Source: Streptomyces catenulae (lineage in GTDB: Bacteria > Actinomycetota > Actinomycetes > Streptomycetales > Streptomycetaceae). From it: a DNA stretch of 64,000 bases. The notes below the pieces were generated by a model. The model worked only from the letters and a program-made list of their open reading frames with translations, searched no databases and was not told the DNA's origin. Shown here in pieces: positions 8,929-18,312 of the stretch (the first letter of the stretch is position 1; each line of letters opens with the position of its first letter). Made by a program: the position numbers and the translations under genes. Location of the stretch: assembly GCF_000718015.1 (NCBI RefSeq), contig NZ_JODY01000019.1, positions 1 to 64,000 on the forward strand. The letters are read 5' to 3'.

Positions 8929-9418
8929 TGTCGCCCCTCGGCGGACGGAAGGGGTGTGTCCGCGGGGGTGGAACGACCTGGCCCGGGTCAATGGGGGTCG
9001 TTGCGAACGACTATGACAGGTCCGGCCTCCGATGCCAAAAGTGCATTGCGGACAATATGGGTCAGTGAGGGAGGAAGTCCTGGGGGATCCCAGGTGAGGT
9101 ACGCCACCGACCTTGTAAACGACGGTTCGTTAACCGGTTGCCTCGATAAATATGCGGCGTTGCCGCGGTCGCTCCGCCCGGTGCCGCGGCCTCTCGCGCC
9201 GTCCCGCGCCGGGGGCCGTACCGGGCCCGCGGACCTGGTCGCGCCGCGCCGGGCGCCCGGCGCCGTGTCTCCTCCGGATGGCGGTCCGTGCTCGGGAGGC
9301 GGCGCCACGGTCCGTAGGATGGGGCCCGCCCGCGGACGGTGAGTGCCTCGCCGCGCGGGCCGACCGCGACGGCGGTGTGCGCCGGGCCCCGCGCACGCCG
9401 GGACGAGGAAGGAGGGCC
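8929..9418. other. Unexplained AT-richer intergenic stretch with several inverted repeats
   Basis: These 490 bases hold no ORF with Streptomyces codon bias. Small perfect inverted repeats sit at 8997-9011 (GTCGTT/AACGAC), 9079-9094 (CCTGGG/CCCAGG) and 9124-9139 (overlapping GTTAAC and AACCGGTT). These are followed by the AT-rich GATAAATAT near 9145-9153. A TAGGAT hexamer is at 9315-9320. It probably carries the promoter of the downstream redox genes and possibly a small RNA. Confidence 0.4.
9315..9320 (+). promoter_or_regulatory. -10 element TAGGAT upstream of the redox cluster
   Basis: An exact match to the Streptomyces vegetative -10 consensus, about 100 bases upstream of the 9419 start. 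A matching -35 is not obvious. Confidence 0.4.
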
Positions 9419-9925
9419 ATGACCACCACCCGCCGACCGGCGGCCGTGATCTGGCTGCTCCTCCTCGCCGTGACCTTCGGCCCGCTGCTCTGCCGCACCG
9501 GCGGCGACCAGTCCTGGCGGGCCGCACCGACCGCCGCCACGACCGCCCTCCCGGCCGCCGCCGACGCACCGACCGCCCCCGCCCCGCGCACCGCCGCGAC
9601 CACGGCGGACGCGGACACCGCCCCCTCGGCGGACGCGGACGCCGCCGGGCCCCGCGCCGACGGCGCCCCCGACCCCGCCCACCGGCTCACCGCGCGGACC
9701 GACCTCGTCGACGTCCCCCGGCGCTGTTCGGGGCGGCATGCGCCGGGGCCCGACGAGTCCGCGCCGCTGCCCGCCCCGCACCGCGGGGAACCCCTCGCCC
9801 CGAGCGTCGCGGTGCCCGTCACGACCGCCGCCGCGCCCCTCGGACGGCCCGTCCCGGTGCGCTCCGGCACCGGACCCGCGGGGCCCGCCGACCCCGCCAC
9901 CCTCCTGCCCGTACTGCGGATTTAG
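9419..9925 (+). CDS. Small exported or membrane-anchored hypothetical protein
   Basis: This 168-residue protein is not recognised. It has a strong ribosome-binding site (AGGAAGGAGG), an N-terminal hydrophobic helix (about residues 10-25, IWLLLLAVTFGPLL), then an Ala/Thr/Pro/Asp-rich disordered region to the end. It has two cysteines, one at the end of the helix and one near residue 102. Position just upstream of a DsbA-like protein and CcdA suggests a role in the same extracytoplasmic compartment, but no catalytic motif is visible. Confidence 0.6.
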   Translation: MTTTRRPAAVIWLLLLAVTFGPLLCRTGGDQSWRAAPTAATTALPAAADAPTAPAPRTAATTADADTAPSADADAAGPRADGAPDPAHRLTARTDLVDVPRRCSGRHAPGPDESAPLPAPHRGEPLAPSVAVPVTTAAAPLGRPVPVRSGTGPAGPADPATLLPVLRI

Positions 9926-10025
9926 CGGCGCCCCACGGGAGCGCCGCCGTGCCCCCGTGTGCCCGTGTCCGGACCGGCCCGCCGCCGTCCGGCCCTTCCG
10001 CCATCCCGGTACGACTGGAGAAACT

Positions 10026-10790
10026 GTGTCCACCACCCTCAGCTCACCCCGCCGCAAGCTCGCCGCCGTCGGCGCGATCATCGCGCTGCTCGTCGCCGTC
10101 GTCGCCATCGGCATCGCCGCCGGACGGGCCGTCGAGGACGGCCGCGCCCCCAACGAACCGCAGGGCGCCGCCCAGGCTGCCGGGGAGGACCCGGAGCAGC
10201 AGCGCGTCTACGACAAGCTCGCCGAGCGCACCAGCCGCCGCGAGGCCGATGACGCGCTGGCCGTCGGCAAGAAGGACGCCCCGGTGGTCCTCGTCGAGTA
10301 CGCCGACTACCAGTGCTCGTTCTGCGGCCGCTTCACCCGCGAGACCCAGCCCGAACTGATCAAGAAGTACGTCGACGCGGGCACCCTGCGCATCGAGTTC
10401 CGCAACTTCACCCTCTACGGCGCCGACTCCGAACGCGCCGCCCGCGCCTCCTGGGCCGCCGGACGCCAGGGCCGCTTCTGGCAGCTGCACGACGAGCTGT
10501 ACGCCAAGACCCGTAAGGGCGACGCGCTCGCCGAGGAGAAGCTCGTCGCGATGGCCCGTACCGCCGGGGTCCCCGACCTCGACAAGTTCCGCACCGACCT
10601 CGACAGCGAAGCCGCCCGCAGCGCCCTGAAGAAGGACCAGGAGGAGGGGTACGAACTGGGCGTGCAGTCCACGCCGTCCTTCCTGGTCAACGGCCGCCCG
10701 GTGTCCGGCGCCCAGCCCACCGCCGTCTTCGCCGACGCGATCGAGACCGCCGCGAAGGCGGCCCAGGAGAAGAAGGGCGGCGGCAAGTGA
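10026..10790 (+). CDS. DsbA-family thioredoxin-fold oxidoreductase, membrane anchored
   Basis: This 254-residue protein has an N-terminal transmembrane anchor (about 15-36), a spacer, then a DsbA-type thioredoxin fold. The redox motif is CSFC (Cys97-Cys100) inside YADYQCSFCGRFT, and the cis-Pro loop is STPSFLVNG. It should act outside the membrane as a thiol oxidase or disulfide isomerase. The GTG start follows TGGAGAAACT. Its stop codon overlaps the GTG of ccdA as GTGA, so electron supply by CcdA is the natural reading. Confidence 0.9.
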   Translation: MSTTLSSPRRKLAAVGAIIALLVAVVAIGIAAGRAVEDGRAPNEPQGAAQAAGEDPEQQRVYDKLAERTSRREADDALAVGKKDAPVVLVEYADYQCSFCGRFTRETQPELIKKYVDAGTLRIEFRNFTLYGADSERAARASWAAGRQGRFWQLHDELYAKTRKGDALAEEKLVAMARTAGVPDLDKFRTDLDSEAARSALKKDQEEGYELGVQSTPSFLVNGRPVSGAQPTAVFADAIETAAKAAQEKKGGGK

Positions 10791-11662
10791 CGGACATCGG
10801 GTACCTCGCGGCGTTCCTCGGCGGCGCCCTCGCGCTGGTCAGCCCGTGCAGCGCGCTGCTGCTCCCGGCGTTCTTCGCGTACTCGCTCTCCCACCCCGGA
10901 CGGCTGCTCGCCCGCACCGGCGTCTTCTACCTGGGGCTCGCCACCACGCTGGTGCCGCTCGGCGTCGCCTCCACCGCCGCCAGCCGGCTCTTCAACGGCC
11001 ACCGCGACCTGCTGATCACCGTCGGCGGCTGGGTGGTCATCGCCATGGGGCTCGCGCAGCTCCTCGGCCTCGGCTTCGCCTCCCGCCGCGCCCAGGCCGC
11101 CGCCGCCCGGATCACCCCCCGCTCGGCCGTCTCCACCTTCCTGCTGGGCTGCGTCTACGGGCTGGCCGGGTTCTGCGCCGGGCCGATCCTCGGCGCCGTC
11201 CTCACCGTCACCGCGGTCAGCGGCTCGCCGGTCTACGGCGCGTCGATGCTCGCCGTCTACGCGCTGGGCATGGCGCTGCCGCTGTTCGTCCTCGCCCTGC
11301 TCTGGGACCGCTTCCGGCTGGGCAGCCGCGGCTGGCTGCGCGGCCGGGAACTGCGCCTGGGCAGGCTGCGGCTGCACACCACCTCGCTCCTGTCCGGCCT
11401 CTTCTTCATCGCCATCGGCGTGCTCTTCCTCCGCTACAACGGGACCAGCGCCCTGCCCGGCGTCCTCGACGCGGAGTCGGAGTTCCGGGTCGAGGAGTGG
11501 GTGGCGTCGATCGGCAACGCCGTGCCGGACTACCTCCTGATCGCGCTGGGCGCCCTCGCCGTCGCCGTGGTCCTCGGCCGGATCGCGCTGCGCCCGGAGA
11601 AGGCGAAGACGCCGCAGCCCCGGCCGGAGCAGGAGCGGGAGCGGGAGGGCGCCTCGGAGTGA
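10787..11662 (+). CDS. ccdA: CcdA/DsbD-type transmembrane electron carrier
   Basis: This 291-residue polytopic membrane protein has six predicted helices and the two buried cysteines of the CcdA family, in SPCSALLLP near the N-terminus and in GFCAGP in the fourth helix. CcdA moves reducing equivalents from cytoplasmic thioredoxin to extracytoplasmic thioredoxin-like proteins. It overlaps the DsbA-like gene by four bases, so that protein is its likely client. No cytochrome c maturation genes are adjacent, which favours general thiol maintenance over cytochrome assembly. A charged Arg/Glu/Pro tail ends the protein. Confidence 0.88.
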   Translation: MTDIGYLAAFLGGALALVSPCSALLLPAFFAYSLSHPGRLLARTGVFYLGLATTLVPLGVASTAASRLFNGHRDLLITVGGWVVIAMGLAQLLGLGFASRRAQAAAARITPRSAVSTFLLGCVYGLAGFCAGPILGAVLTVTAVSGSPVYGASMLAVYALGMALPLFVLALLWDRFRLGSRGWLRGRELRLGRLRLHTTSLLSGLFFIAIGVLFLRYNGTSALPGVLDAESEFRVEEWVASIGNAVPDYLLIALGALAVAVVLGRIALRPEKAKTPQPRPEQEREREGASE

Positions 11663-11689
11663 CACCGCCGTCGGCGGGGACGGCACCCG

Positions 11690-11731
11690 GAGGCCCCGGA
11701 TCGGCGCGCGGAGGCGTCGGCCCGGGGCCTC
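11690..11731. terminator. Bidirectional stem-loop between convergent genes
   Basis: A 10-base perfect stem (GAGGCCCCGG with CCGGGGCCTC) lies between the convergent ccdA and hypothetical genes. The loop is long (22 bases). Confidence 0.5.
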
Positions 11732-11767
11732 GGCGCATCACCGCGGCCCCCGGAGCCCCGGCCCGGC

Positions 11768-12109
11768 CTACGCGCTGCGCCGCCGACCCGGCTGCGGGCG
11801 GCGCTGGTGCAGCCGGATCGGGGCGTCGGCGCGTCTGCGGCGGTCGTTGCAGAGCAGGCACTTGCCGTACCCGGGCGGCAGCGGGTCCTCCGGGTCGCCG
11901 TGGAGGGGATCGACCGCGCCGTGCGGATGGAGCGCGCAGCCGGTCGGGCCGGTGGCCTCGCCGAGCGAACCGGCGGCGGTCAGCGCCCGGCGGAGCGCGT
12001 CGACGAGCTGGTCGGCGTCCCGCCGGGTCGGCGTGGCCCGCAGGGACGAGGCGATGTCGGAGGCGGTGGTCAGCGCGGTGCGGAGTTCGCGCAGCTGTGC
12101 GTAACCCAT
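11768..12109 (-). CDS. Small conserved-looking hypothetical protein
   Basis: This 113-residue protein is not recognised. It begins MGYAQLRELRTAL and has an amphipathic N-terminal half (about 1-50) that could form a helical bundle. A His/Gly/Pro region with a CLLCNDRRRR segment (single CxxC) and a basic tail follow. An upstream ATG would add 21 residues. The ATG at 12109 is preferred because a TACGCT -10-like hexamer ends seven bases before it on this strand, the leaderless arrangement seen elsewhere here. A structural zinc site is possible, but the other ligands are not evident. Confidence 0.65.
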   Translation of the reverse strand: MGYAQLRELRTALTTASDIASSLRATPTRRDADQLVDALRRALTAAGSLGEATGPTGCALHPHGAVDPLHGDPEDPLPPGYGKCLLCNDRRRRADAPIRLHQRRPQPGRRRSA

Positions 12110-12280
12110 GCCTCGGAGCGTAGGCGCCCCCACTGACAGTGGATCTTCCGCGCGTGCTTCGTGGTCTCCCATGGCCGCATCCCTGCCCGCCGCGGCCGAC
12201 GTCTTAGCCCCCGCGACCTTGCTGTCGCCTTACCGGCGCATGACAGCTCCGCGACCGCCCGGACCGCGCGGACGGACACA

Positions 12281-12319
12281 GCGAAGGGCCCGCCGGATCC
12301 CCTCCGGCGGGCCCTTCGC
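12281..12319. terminator. Strong hairpin terminator downstream of nadE
   Basis: A perfect 17-base stem with a 5-base loop starts 16 bases beyond the nadE stop. It is the strongest terminator-like structure in this part of the window. Confidence 0.85.
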
Positions 12320-12334
12320 CCCGTACGCGGTCCG

Positions 12335-13162
12335 TCACGGTGCGAGCGGCAGCTCCCGCTTGTGGGCGGTGAAGCGGTAGCGGCGGACGATGGCCTCGCG
12401 CACCACCTCGTCCATCGGCCGACCCTCCAGGAAGTCGTCGATCTGGTCGTACGTCACACCCAGCGCGACCTCGTCCGGCTTGCCCGGGTCCAGCGTCTCC
12501 AGGTCCGCCGTCGGCACCTTCACGACCAGCTCCTCCGGGGCGCCCAGGGCCGCGGCGACCGCGCGCACCCGCCGCTTGGTCAGACCGGTCAGCGGGACCA
12601 CGTCGGCGGCGCCGTCACCGAACTTGGTGAAGAAGCCGGAGACCGCCTCGGCCGCGTGGTCGGTGCCCACGACCAGACCGTCCTGGGCACCCGCCACCGC
12701 GTACTGCGCGATCATGCGCTGCCGGGCCTTGATGTTGCCCTGGACGAAGTCCTGGTGGGCGGCGTCGCGGAACTCCAGCCCACCGGCGACCGCCGACGCC
12801 AGCGCGGCGTCGCTGGCCGGGCGGACGTCCACCGTCAGCAGCCGGTCGGGCCGGATGAAGTCCAGCGCCCGCTGCGCGTCCTTCTCGTCGGCCTGGACGC
12901 CGTACGGCAGCCGCATCGCGAAGAACGTCGCGTCGTGGCCCGCCTCCCGGGCGCGCTCCACGGCCAGCTGGCACAACCGGCCCGCGGCCGTGGAGTCCAC
13001 GCCGCCGCTGATGCCGAGCACCAGGGAGCGCAGGCCCGTGGTGGTCAGCCGTTCCGCGAGGAACGCGACCCGGCGCTCGATCTCGTGCCCGGCGTCGAAG
13101 GACGCGCTCACCTGGAGATCCCGGGCGATCTCCTGCTGGGCCATGGACGCCGGGTCACTCAC
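12335..13162 (-). CDS. nadE: Ammonia-dependent NAD(+) synthetase
   Basis: This 275-residue protein is NadE: it adenylylates deamido-NAD and amidates it with ammonia in the last step of NAD biosynthesis. The N-type ATP pyrophosphatase P-loop SGGVDS is at 52-57, followed by the family segments [10 protein letters not shown] and GTDHAAEA. There is no N-terminal glutaminase (nitrilase) domain, so it is the short ammonia- or partner-dependent form, as in E. coli. The GTG start has a GAGGAG site upstream. The gene ends at a strong hairpin and appears monocistronic. Confidence 0.95.
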   Translation of the reverse strand: MSDPASMAQQEIARDLQVSASFDAGHEIERRVAFLAERLTTTGLRSLVLGISGGVDSTAAGRLCQLAVERAREAGHDATFFAMRLPYGVQADEKDAQRALDFIRPDRLLTVDVRPASDAALASAVAGGLEFRDAAHQDFVQGNIKARQRMIAQYAVAGAQDGLVVGTDHAAEAVSGFFTKFGDGAADVVPLTGLTKRRVRAVAAALGAPEELVVKVPTADLETLDPGKPDEVALGVTYDQIDDFLEGRPMDEVVREAIVRRYRFTAHKRELPLAP

Positions 13163-13221
13163 GGCTGCTCCTCGTACTGTCGGAATCCGTCGGCCGGGGA
13201 AACGACCGGCCTGCGGAAACC

Positions 13222-13776
13222 TTATGCCGGGTGCGCCCACTTCTTGAGGGCGGCCTTGCTCGCGAAGTCCGCGACGTCCTTGTCGAGCGGCCGGTCGGTG
13301 TACTGGTGGATCCGCCACTTCGCCTTGATCCGCGGATGCCCGGCCTGTACGTAGTCGGCGACCCACAGACCGTCACCGGCGTACGAGGTGGTGTCGTGGT
13401 TCAGCCAGAAGCTGCGGTTGCAGTAGAGCATCACCCGGTGCGTGGGGCGGAGCTTCTTCACCTCTTTGATGAACTGGTCCTTCTGCGCGTTGCTCGCGTA
13501 GGTGCCGCTGCCGGTGGTCTCCCAGTCGGCGGCGAGGATGTCCCCGCCGACCGAGGCGCACTTCTCGACGAAGTACCGCGCCTGCGCCGCGATGTTCCCC
13601 GGCCACAGGAAGTGGTAGAACCCGACCACACACCCGGCCTTGCGCGCCTTCGCCGCCTGCGCCGACTGGTGGGGGTTGATGTACGAGCGGCCCTCGGTGG
13701 CCTTGATGATCACGAAGTCCAGCCCGTCGGTCGAGAACGACGTGTTGTACGAGCTGACATCGACACCGTGCAGCAT
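13222..13776 (-). CDS. Glycoside hydrolase family 25 muramidase-like protein
   Basis: This 184-residue GH25 domain has the first catalytic-region Asp in HGVDVSSYN (Asp6) and the paired acids in AADWE (Asp84, Glu86). GH25 enzymes cleave N-acetylmuramyl-beta-1,4-N-acetylglucosamine bonds in peptidoglycan. There is no signal peptide or wall-binding repeat, so export is unexplained, and the domain is slightly shorter than classic lysozymes (about 200). A GGGAGG site precedes the ATG. The missing secretion signal would suit a phage-like endolysin or a protein exported by another route. Confidence 0.8.
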   Translation of the reverse strand: MLHGVDVSSYNTSFSTDGLDFVIIKATEGRSYINPHQSAQAAKARKAGCVVGFYHFLWPGNIAAQARYFVEKCASVGGDILAADWETTGSGTYASNAQKDQFIKEVKKLRPTHRVMLYCNRSFWLNHDTTSYAGDGLWVADYVQAGHPRIKAKWRIHQYTDRPLDKDVADFASKAALKKWAHPA

Positions 13777-13968
13777 GAGCGGCCTCCCGCCGTTGCGACC
13801 TGCTTCTCCGAACCGTCCACTGCGTTCCAGCAGTTCAGCACGTTCACCGAGGAAGACGCCAGATCACTACCGAGAAGTTCCGCAGCGTGACGAGCAGTTG
13901 ACACGGAGGAGGGGAACCCCGGCGGCGTGCGGCGGTTGGGGCGGGGGAGTCGAAAGGGTGACCGGGGA

Positions 13969-14424
13969 TCAGGTGCTGGGCTGCGTGGGGTGGCGCAGTT
14001 GTTCGGCGGCGTCCGAGACGCGGTGCAGCAGCTCGACGAAGAGGGTCTGCTCGGACGGTGCCAGCGGGGAGAGGAAGAGCTGGTTCATCCGCGCGGAGCG
14101 GACCGCGAGCTTGCGGTGGACGCGGACGCCCTCGTCGGTGGCGCGCAGCGCCGCGCGGCGGCCGTCCCGGGGATCGCGGATCTTGTCGACCATCCCGCGC
14201 ACCACCAGCCGCCGGATCACCTCGGCGATGGTGGAGCGGTCCAGACCGACCCGCTCACCGACCGTGCGCTGATCCAGTCCGTCCTCACCGACCAGGGAGT
14301 TGAGGACCGCGAACTGCGGGGAGGTGACCTCCTCGGAGACCATGGTCGTCCACAGCAGGGTGTGGGCCTGCTGGAACCGCCTGGCCAGGGGGCCCGGATG
14401 GCTGCTGAGGTCGAGCGTGGTCAC
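13969..14424 (-). CDS. MarR-family transcriptional regulator
   Basis: This 151-residue winged-helix repressor shows the recognition region QRTVGERVGLDRSTIAEVIRR and a wing DPRDGRRAALRAT (about 70-110), flanked by dimerisation helices. The GTG at 14424 was chosen because GGAAGGAGG lies six bases upstream; an ATG 60 bases earlier has no such site. Ligand and targets are unknown. It faces no divergent gene, so autoregulation is the only obvious possibility. Confidence 0.88.
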   Translation of the reverse strand: MTTLDLSSHPGPLARRFQQAHTLLWTTMVSEEVTSPQFAVLNSLVGEDGLDQRTVGERVGLDRSTIAEVIRRLVVRGMVDKIRDPRDGRRAALRATDEGVRVHRKLAVRSARMNQLFLSPLAPSEQTLFVELLHRVSDAAEQLRHPTQPST

Positions 14425-14607
14425 GCCGCCCCTCCTTCCCGGTCGAAGCTCGGGCCCGTACGCACTGCGCGTCCGGAGCGGCACTCATTGTAGCGGCGCG
14501 CCGGGCCGTGGATGAGCGCTTTGACCAGGGGGGATGTGATACCGAAACCCGGTTCGCGGGTAGGTTTCCGCCCGCCCCGCGGGGCGGGCGGCGGGTGGTG
14601 CGGCGGT

Positions 14608-14644
14608 GGCCCCGGACCGCCGCGCGCGGCACCGGTCCGGGGCC
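14608..14644. terminator. Stem-loop terminator downstream of sdaA
   Basis: A perfect 12-base stem (GGCCCCGGACCG with CGGTCCGGGGCC) sits just past the sdaA stop. A second GC-only palindrome lies at about 14571-14588. Confidence 0.75.
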
Positions 14645-14649
14645 GTCGC

Positions 14650-16032
14650 TCAGCACTCGATGATGTTCACCGCGAGCCCGCCGCGCGCGGTCTCCTTGTA
14701 CTTCACCGACATGTCCGCGCCGGTGTCCTTCATCGTCTTGATGACCTTGTCCAGCGAGACATGGTGGCGCCCGTCGCCGCGCAGCGACATCCGGGCGGCG
14801 GTGACGGCCTTGACGGACGCCATGCCGTTCCGCTCGATGCACGGGATCTGCACCAGACCGCCGATCGGGTCGCAGGTCAGGCCGAGGTTGTGCTCCATGC
14901 CGATCTCCGCGGCGTTCTCCACCTTCTCCGGGGTGGCGCCGAGGACCTCGGCGAGCCCGCCCGCCGCCATCGAGCAGGCCGAGCCGACCTCGCCCTGGCA
15001 GCCGACCTCCGCGCCCGAGATGGAGGCGTTCTCCTTGAAGAGCATGCCGATCGCACCGGCGGCCAGCAGGAAGCGGACCACACCGTCCTCGTCGGCGCCG
15101 GGCACGAAGTTCACGTAGTAGTGCAGGACCGCGGGGATGATCCCGGCCGCGCCGTTGGTGGGGGCGGTCACCACCCGGCCGCCGGCCGCGTTCTCCTCGT
15201 TGACGGCCATCGCGTAGAGGGTGATCCACTCCATGGCGTGCGCCTGGGCGTCGCCCTCGGCGCGCAGCGCGCGGGCGGCGTTGGCGGCCCGGCGGCGGAC
15301 CTTCAGACCGCCCGGCAGGATGCCCTCCCGGGTCATGCCGCGCTCCACGCACGCCTGCATCACCCGCCAGATCTCCAGCAGCCCGGCGCGGATCTCCTCC
15401 TCGGTGCGCCACGCCTTCTCGTTCTCCAGCATCAGCGCGGAGATGGAGAGCCCGGTCTCCTGCGTCAGCCGCAGCAGTTCGTCGCCGGTGCGGAAGGGGT
15501 GCGTCAGGACGGTGTCGTCGAGCTTGATCCGGTCCTCGGCCGCCGCGTCCTCGTCGACGACGAAGCCGCCGCCCACCGAGTAGTACGTCTTCTCCAGCAG
15601 CGGCGCGCCGTGCTCGTCGTAGGCGAAGAGGGTCATGCCGTTGGCGTGGTACGGCAGCGAGCGGCGGCGGTGCAGGATCAGCTGGGTCGCCTCGTCGAAG
15701 TCGATCTCGTGGGCGTCCCCTATCTCGGCGGCCAGCAGGCGCAGCCGCCCGCTCTCGCGGATCTCGGCGACCCGGGTGTCGGCGTTCTCCACGTCGACGG
15801 TGCGCGGGGAGTGGCCCTCCAGGCCGAGCAGGACGGCCTTGGGGGTGCCGTGGCCGTGGCCGGTGGCGCCGAGCGAGCCGAAGAGTTCCGCGCGCACCGA
15901 GACGGTCTGGGCGAGCAGCCCGTCCTTCTTGAGGCGTCCGGCGAACATCCGGGCCGCACGCATGGGGCCCACCGTGTGGGAGCTGGAGGGGCCGATGCCG
16001 ATGGAGAAGAGGTCGAAGACGGAGATGGCCAC
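14650..16032 (-). CDS. sdaA: L-serine ammonia-lyase (iron-sulfur, one-chain)
   Basis: This 460-residue enzyme deaminates L-serine to pyruvate and ammonia. It has the fused beta and alpha domains of SdaA: the N-terminal segment [16 protein letters not shown], and in the alpha domain the cluster-binding cysteines in [16 protein letters not shown] and [14 protein letters not shown]. Length fits the family (about 455). The GTG start was chosen because the conserved N-terminus begins there. It lies downstream of gcvT-gcvH-glyA on the same strand, so serine made by GlyA can be drained to pyruvate, but a 421-base gap with hairpins suggests its own promoter. Confidence 0.96.
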   Translation of the reverse strand: MAISVFDLFSIGIGPSSSHTVGPMRAARMFAGRLKKDGLLAQTVSVRAELFGSLGATGHGHGTPKAVLLGLEGHSPRTVDVENADTRVAEIRESGRLRLLAAEIGDAHEIDFDEATQLILHRRRSLPYHANGMTLFAYDEHGAPLLEKTYYSVGGGFVVDEDAAAEDRIKLDDTVLTHPFRTGDELLRLTQETGLSISALMLENEKAWRTEEEIRAGLLEIWRVMQACVERGMTREGILPGGLKVRRRAANAARALRAEGDAQAHAMEWITLYAMAVNEENAAGGRVVTAPTNGAAGIIPAVLHYYVNFVPGADEDGVVRFLLAAGAIGMLFKENASISGAEVGCQGEVGSACSMAAGGLAEVLGATPEKVENAAEIGMEHNLGLTCDPIGGLVQIPCIERNGMASVKAVTAARMSLRGDGRHHVSLDKVIKTMKDTGADMSVKYKETARGGLAVNIIEC

Positions 16033-16453
16033 GGTGGCGGACTCCCTTGTCTGCTCGTGAGGGGCGGTGCGGGCGGAGAGGGGGTGATCGGGAGGTTGGT
16101 GCGGGTTTCGGGGTGTATCGGTGCCGACGAACGAGCGTAACCCGGACACGGTGCGGGCCGTCGCCCACGGCCCTACGGGCGGCCGTCGGCCGGAGGAACG
16201 GCGGGTGCCGGGGCGGTGACGCACCGCGGGGACGGCCGCACGGAGCGGTCGGCGCGGGGCCCCGCCGTCGGTGTACGCGGCCGGTGCCGTACCCGTTCTG
16301 CGGCCTTCCCACCGGATCGTTCCGTGTCGGAGGGCAGGCAGACGGCGAGCCCGGGACCCGGGGCCCCGGGCTCGTGGCCCGTACCGCCCCCGGGCACCGC
16401 GTGGTGCGGCGCCCGGAGGCCACGGCGCGCGGCGGTGCGCCGCGCGCCCCCTC
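16033..16453 (-). other. Gap between glyA and sdaA with stacked GC hairpins
   Basis: These 421 bases hold at least two stem-loops near the glyA end and presumably the sdaA promoter near 16040-16140. I see no ORF with coding bias and no second glycine aptamer. Confidence 0.5.
16346..16448 (-). terminator. Double hairpin terminator downstream of glyA
   Basis: Two perfect stems, CGAGCCCGGG/CCCGGGCTCG (16346-16374) and an 11-base GC stem with a 3-base loop (16424-16448), lie immediately after glyA. They would separate the gcvT-gcvH-glyA transcript from sdaA. Confidence 0.65.
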
Positions 16454-17713
16454 TCAGAGCGAGGGGTAGAGCGGGTGCTTCGCGGCGAGGGTGGCGACCC
16501 GCGCCTTGAGCGACTCGACGTCGTACGACGGCTTCAGCGCCTCGGCGATGACGTCGGCGACCTCGCGGAAGTCGTCGGCGTCGAAACCGCGGGTGGCCAG
16601 TGCCGGGGTGCCGATCCGCAGACCCGAGGTGACCATCGGGGGCCGCGGGTCGTTCGGGATGGCGTTGCGGTTGACCGTGATGCCGACCTCGTGGAGACGG
16701 TCCTCGGCCTGCTGGCCGTCCAGCTCGCTGTGGCGCAGGTCCACCAGGACGAGGTGGACGTCGGTGCCGCCGGACAGGACCGAGACGCCCGCCTCGGTGA
16801 CGTCCGGCTGGATCAGGCGCTCGGCCAGGATGCGGGCGCCGTCCAGGGTGCGCTGCTGGCGCTCCTTGAACTCCTCGGACGCCGCGACCTTGAAGGAGAC
16901 CGCCTTGGCCGCGATGACGTGCTCCAGCGGACCGCCCTGCTGACCGGGGAAGACCGCGGAGTTGATCTTCTTGGCCAGCTCCTGGGTGGAGAGGATCACG
17001 CCGCCGCGCGGACCGCCCAGGGTCTTGTGGGTGGTGGTGGTGACGACGTGGGCGTGCGGCACCGGGTTGGGGTGCAGCCCCGCGGCGACCAGACCGGCGA
17101 AGTGCGCCATGTCGACCATCAGGTACGCGCCGACCTCGTCCGCGATCTTGCGGAAGGCGGCGAAGTCGAGCTGACGCGGGTAGGCGGACCAGCCCGCGAC
17201 GATCAGCTTCGGGCGGTGCTCACGGGCGAGGCGCTCGACCTCTGCCATGTCGACCAGGTTGGTCTTCTCGTCGACGTGGTAGGGCACCACGTTGTAGAGC
17301 TTGCCGGAGAAGTTGATCTTCATGCCGTGGGTGAGGTGACCACCGTGGGCGAGGTTCAGGCCCAGGATGGTGTCGCCCGGCTTGATCAGCGCGAACATCG
17401 CGGCGGCGTTGGCCTGCGCACCGGAGTGCGGCTGGACGTTGGCCGCCTCCGCGCCGAAGAGCTCCTTGATGCGGTCGATCGCGATCCGCTCGACCACGTC
17501 GACGTGCTCGCAGCCGCCGTAGTAACGACGGCCGGGGTAGCCCTCGGCGTACTTGTTGGTGAGAACCGAGCCCTGCGCCTCCATGACCGCGACCGGAGCG
17601 AAGTTCTCCGAGGCGATCATTTCGAGGGTGGACTGCTGACGGTGCAGCTCGGCATCGACGGCGGCGGCGACGTCGGGGTCGAGCTCGTGGAGGGAGCTGT
17701 CGAGAAGCGACAT
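16454..17713 (-). CDS. glyA: Serine hydroxymethyltransferase
   Basis: This 419-residue PLP enzyme interconverts serine and glycine with tetrahydrofolate. The PLP-binding lysine is Lys230 in [14 protein letters not shown]; residues such as [11 protein letters not shown] and the folate-site region are present, and length equals the E. coli enzyme's. GGAGAAGAT precedes the ATG. It lies 67 bases downstream of gcvH in the same orientation, so methylene-THF released by glycine cleavage can be used at once to make serine from a second glycine. Confidence 0.97.
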   Translation of the reverse strand: MSLLDSSLHELDPDVAAAVDAELHRQQSTLEMIASENFAPVAVMEAQGSVLTNKYAEGYPGRRYYGGCEHVDVVERIAIDRIKELFGAEAANVQPHSGAQANAAAMFALIKPGDTILGLNLAHGGHLTHGMKINFSGKLYNVVPYHVDEKTNLVDMAEVERLAREHRPKLIVAGWSAYPRQLDFAAFRKIADEVGAYLMVDMAHFAGLVAAGLHPNPVPHAHVVTTTTHKTLGGPRGGVILSTQELAKKINSAVFPGQQGGPLEHVIAAKAVSFKVAASEEFKERQQRTLDGARILAERLIQPDVTEAGVSVLSGGTDVHLVLVDLRHSELDGQQAEDRLHEVGITVNRNAIPNDPRPPMVTSGLRIGTPALATRGFDADDFREVADVIAEALKPSYDVESLKARVATLAAKHPLYPSL

Positions 17714-17780
17714 GGATCTTCTCCTGGAGGGTCAGGGGGCGCGGAGCGCTTCCGGTACGGGCGGCGGCCGAGCGGCGGAC

Positions 17781-18158
17781 TCAGCCGGCGGTGAAGGCGG
17801 TGTACTCGTCCGCGGAGAGCAGGTCGTCCGGCACCGCGGTGACCTTCACCTTGAACAGCCAGCCGCCCTCGAACGGGGCGGTGTTCACCAGCGAGGGGTC
17901 GTCGGTGACACCCTCGTTGACCTCGGTGATCTCGCCGTCCACCGGCGCGTAGAGATCGCTGACCGACTTGGTCGACTCCAGCTCGCCGCAGGTCTCGCCC
18001 GCGGTGATGGTGTCGCCGACCTTCGGCAGGTCCACGTAGACGACATCGCCGAGCGCGTTCGCCGCGTGCTCGGTGATGCCGACCGTCGAGACGCCGCCCT
18101 CGGCGTCCGACAGCCACTCGTGCTCCTTGCTGTAACGCAGGTGCTGGGGGTTGTCCAT
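17781..18158 (-). CDS. gcvH: Glycine cleavage system H protein
   Basis: This 125-residue lipoyl-carrier protein shuttles the aminomethyl group between the P, T and L proteins. The lipoylated lysine is Lys64 in [15 protein letters not shown]. The ATG at 18158 ([15 protein letters not shown]) fits the family N-terminus better than the ATG 60 bases upstream, and an AGGAGAAT site sits before it. It lies between gcvT and glyA. The P protein gene is not in this window. Confidence 0.97.
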   Translation of the reverse strand: MDNPQHLRYSKEHEWLSDAEGGVSTVGITEHAANALGDVVYVDLPKVGDTITAGETCGELESTKSVSDLYAPVDGEITEVNEGVTDDPSLVNTAPFEGGWLFKVKVTAVPDDLLSADEYTAFTAG

Positions 18159-18312
18159 GGGTCGATTCTCCTGTACGCGAGGGTGTGGTGGTGAAAGGGG
18201 TCTTGCACAGTGAGACACACCGGTGGCGGCCGGGCCGCACCGGCCCGGCGCGGCGGTCCCACCGGTGGTGAGGTGTCCCGCTACGGGCTACTTCGCCCGC
18301 CGGGAACGCGGG

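Noticed and set aside
8988..9178. Minus-strand peptide reading at 8988-9178
   Set aside because: Its third-position GC is near 55 percent, far below neighbours, and no start codon or ribosome-binding site fits; treated as part of the non-coding stretch.
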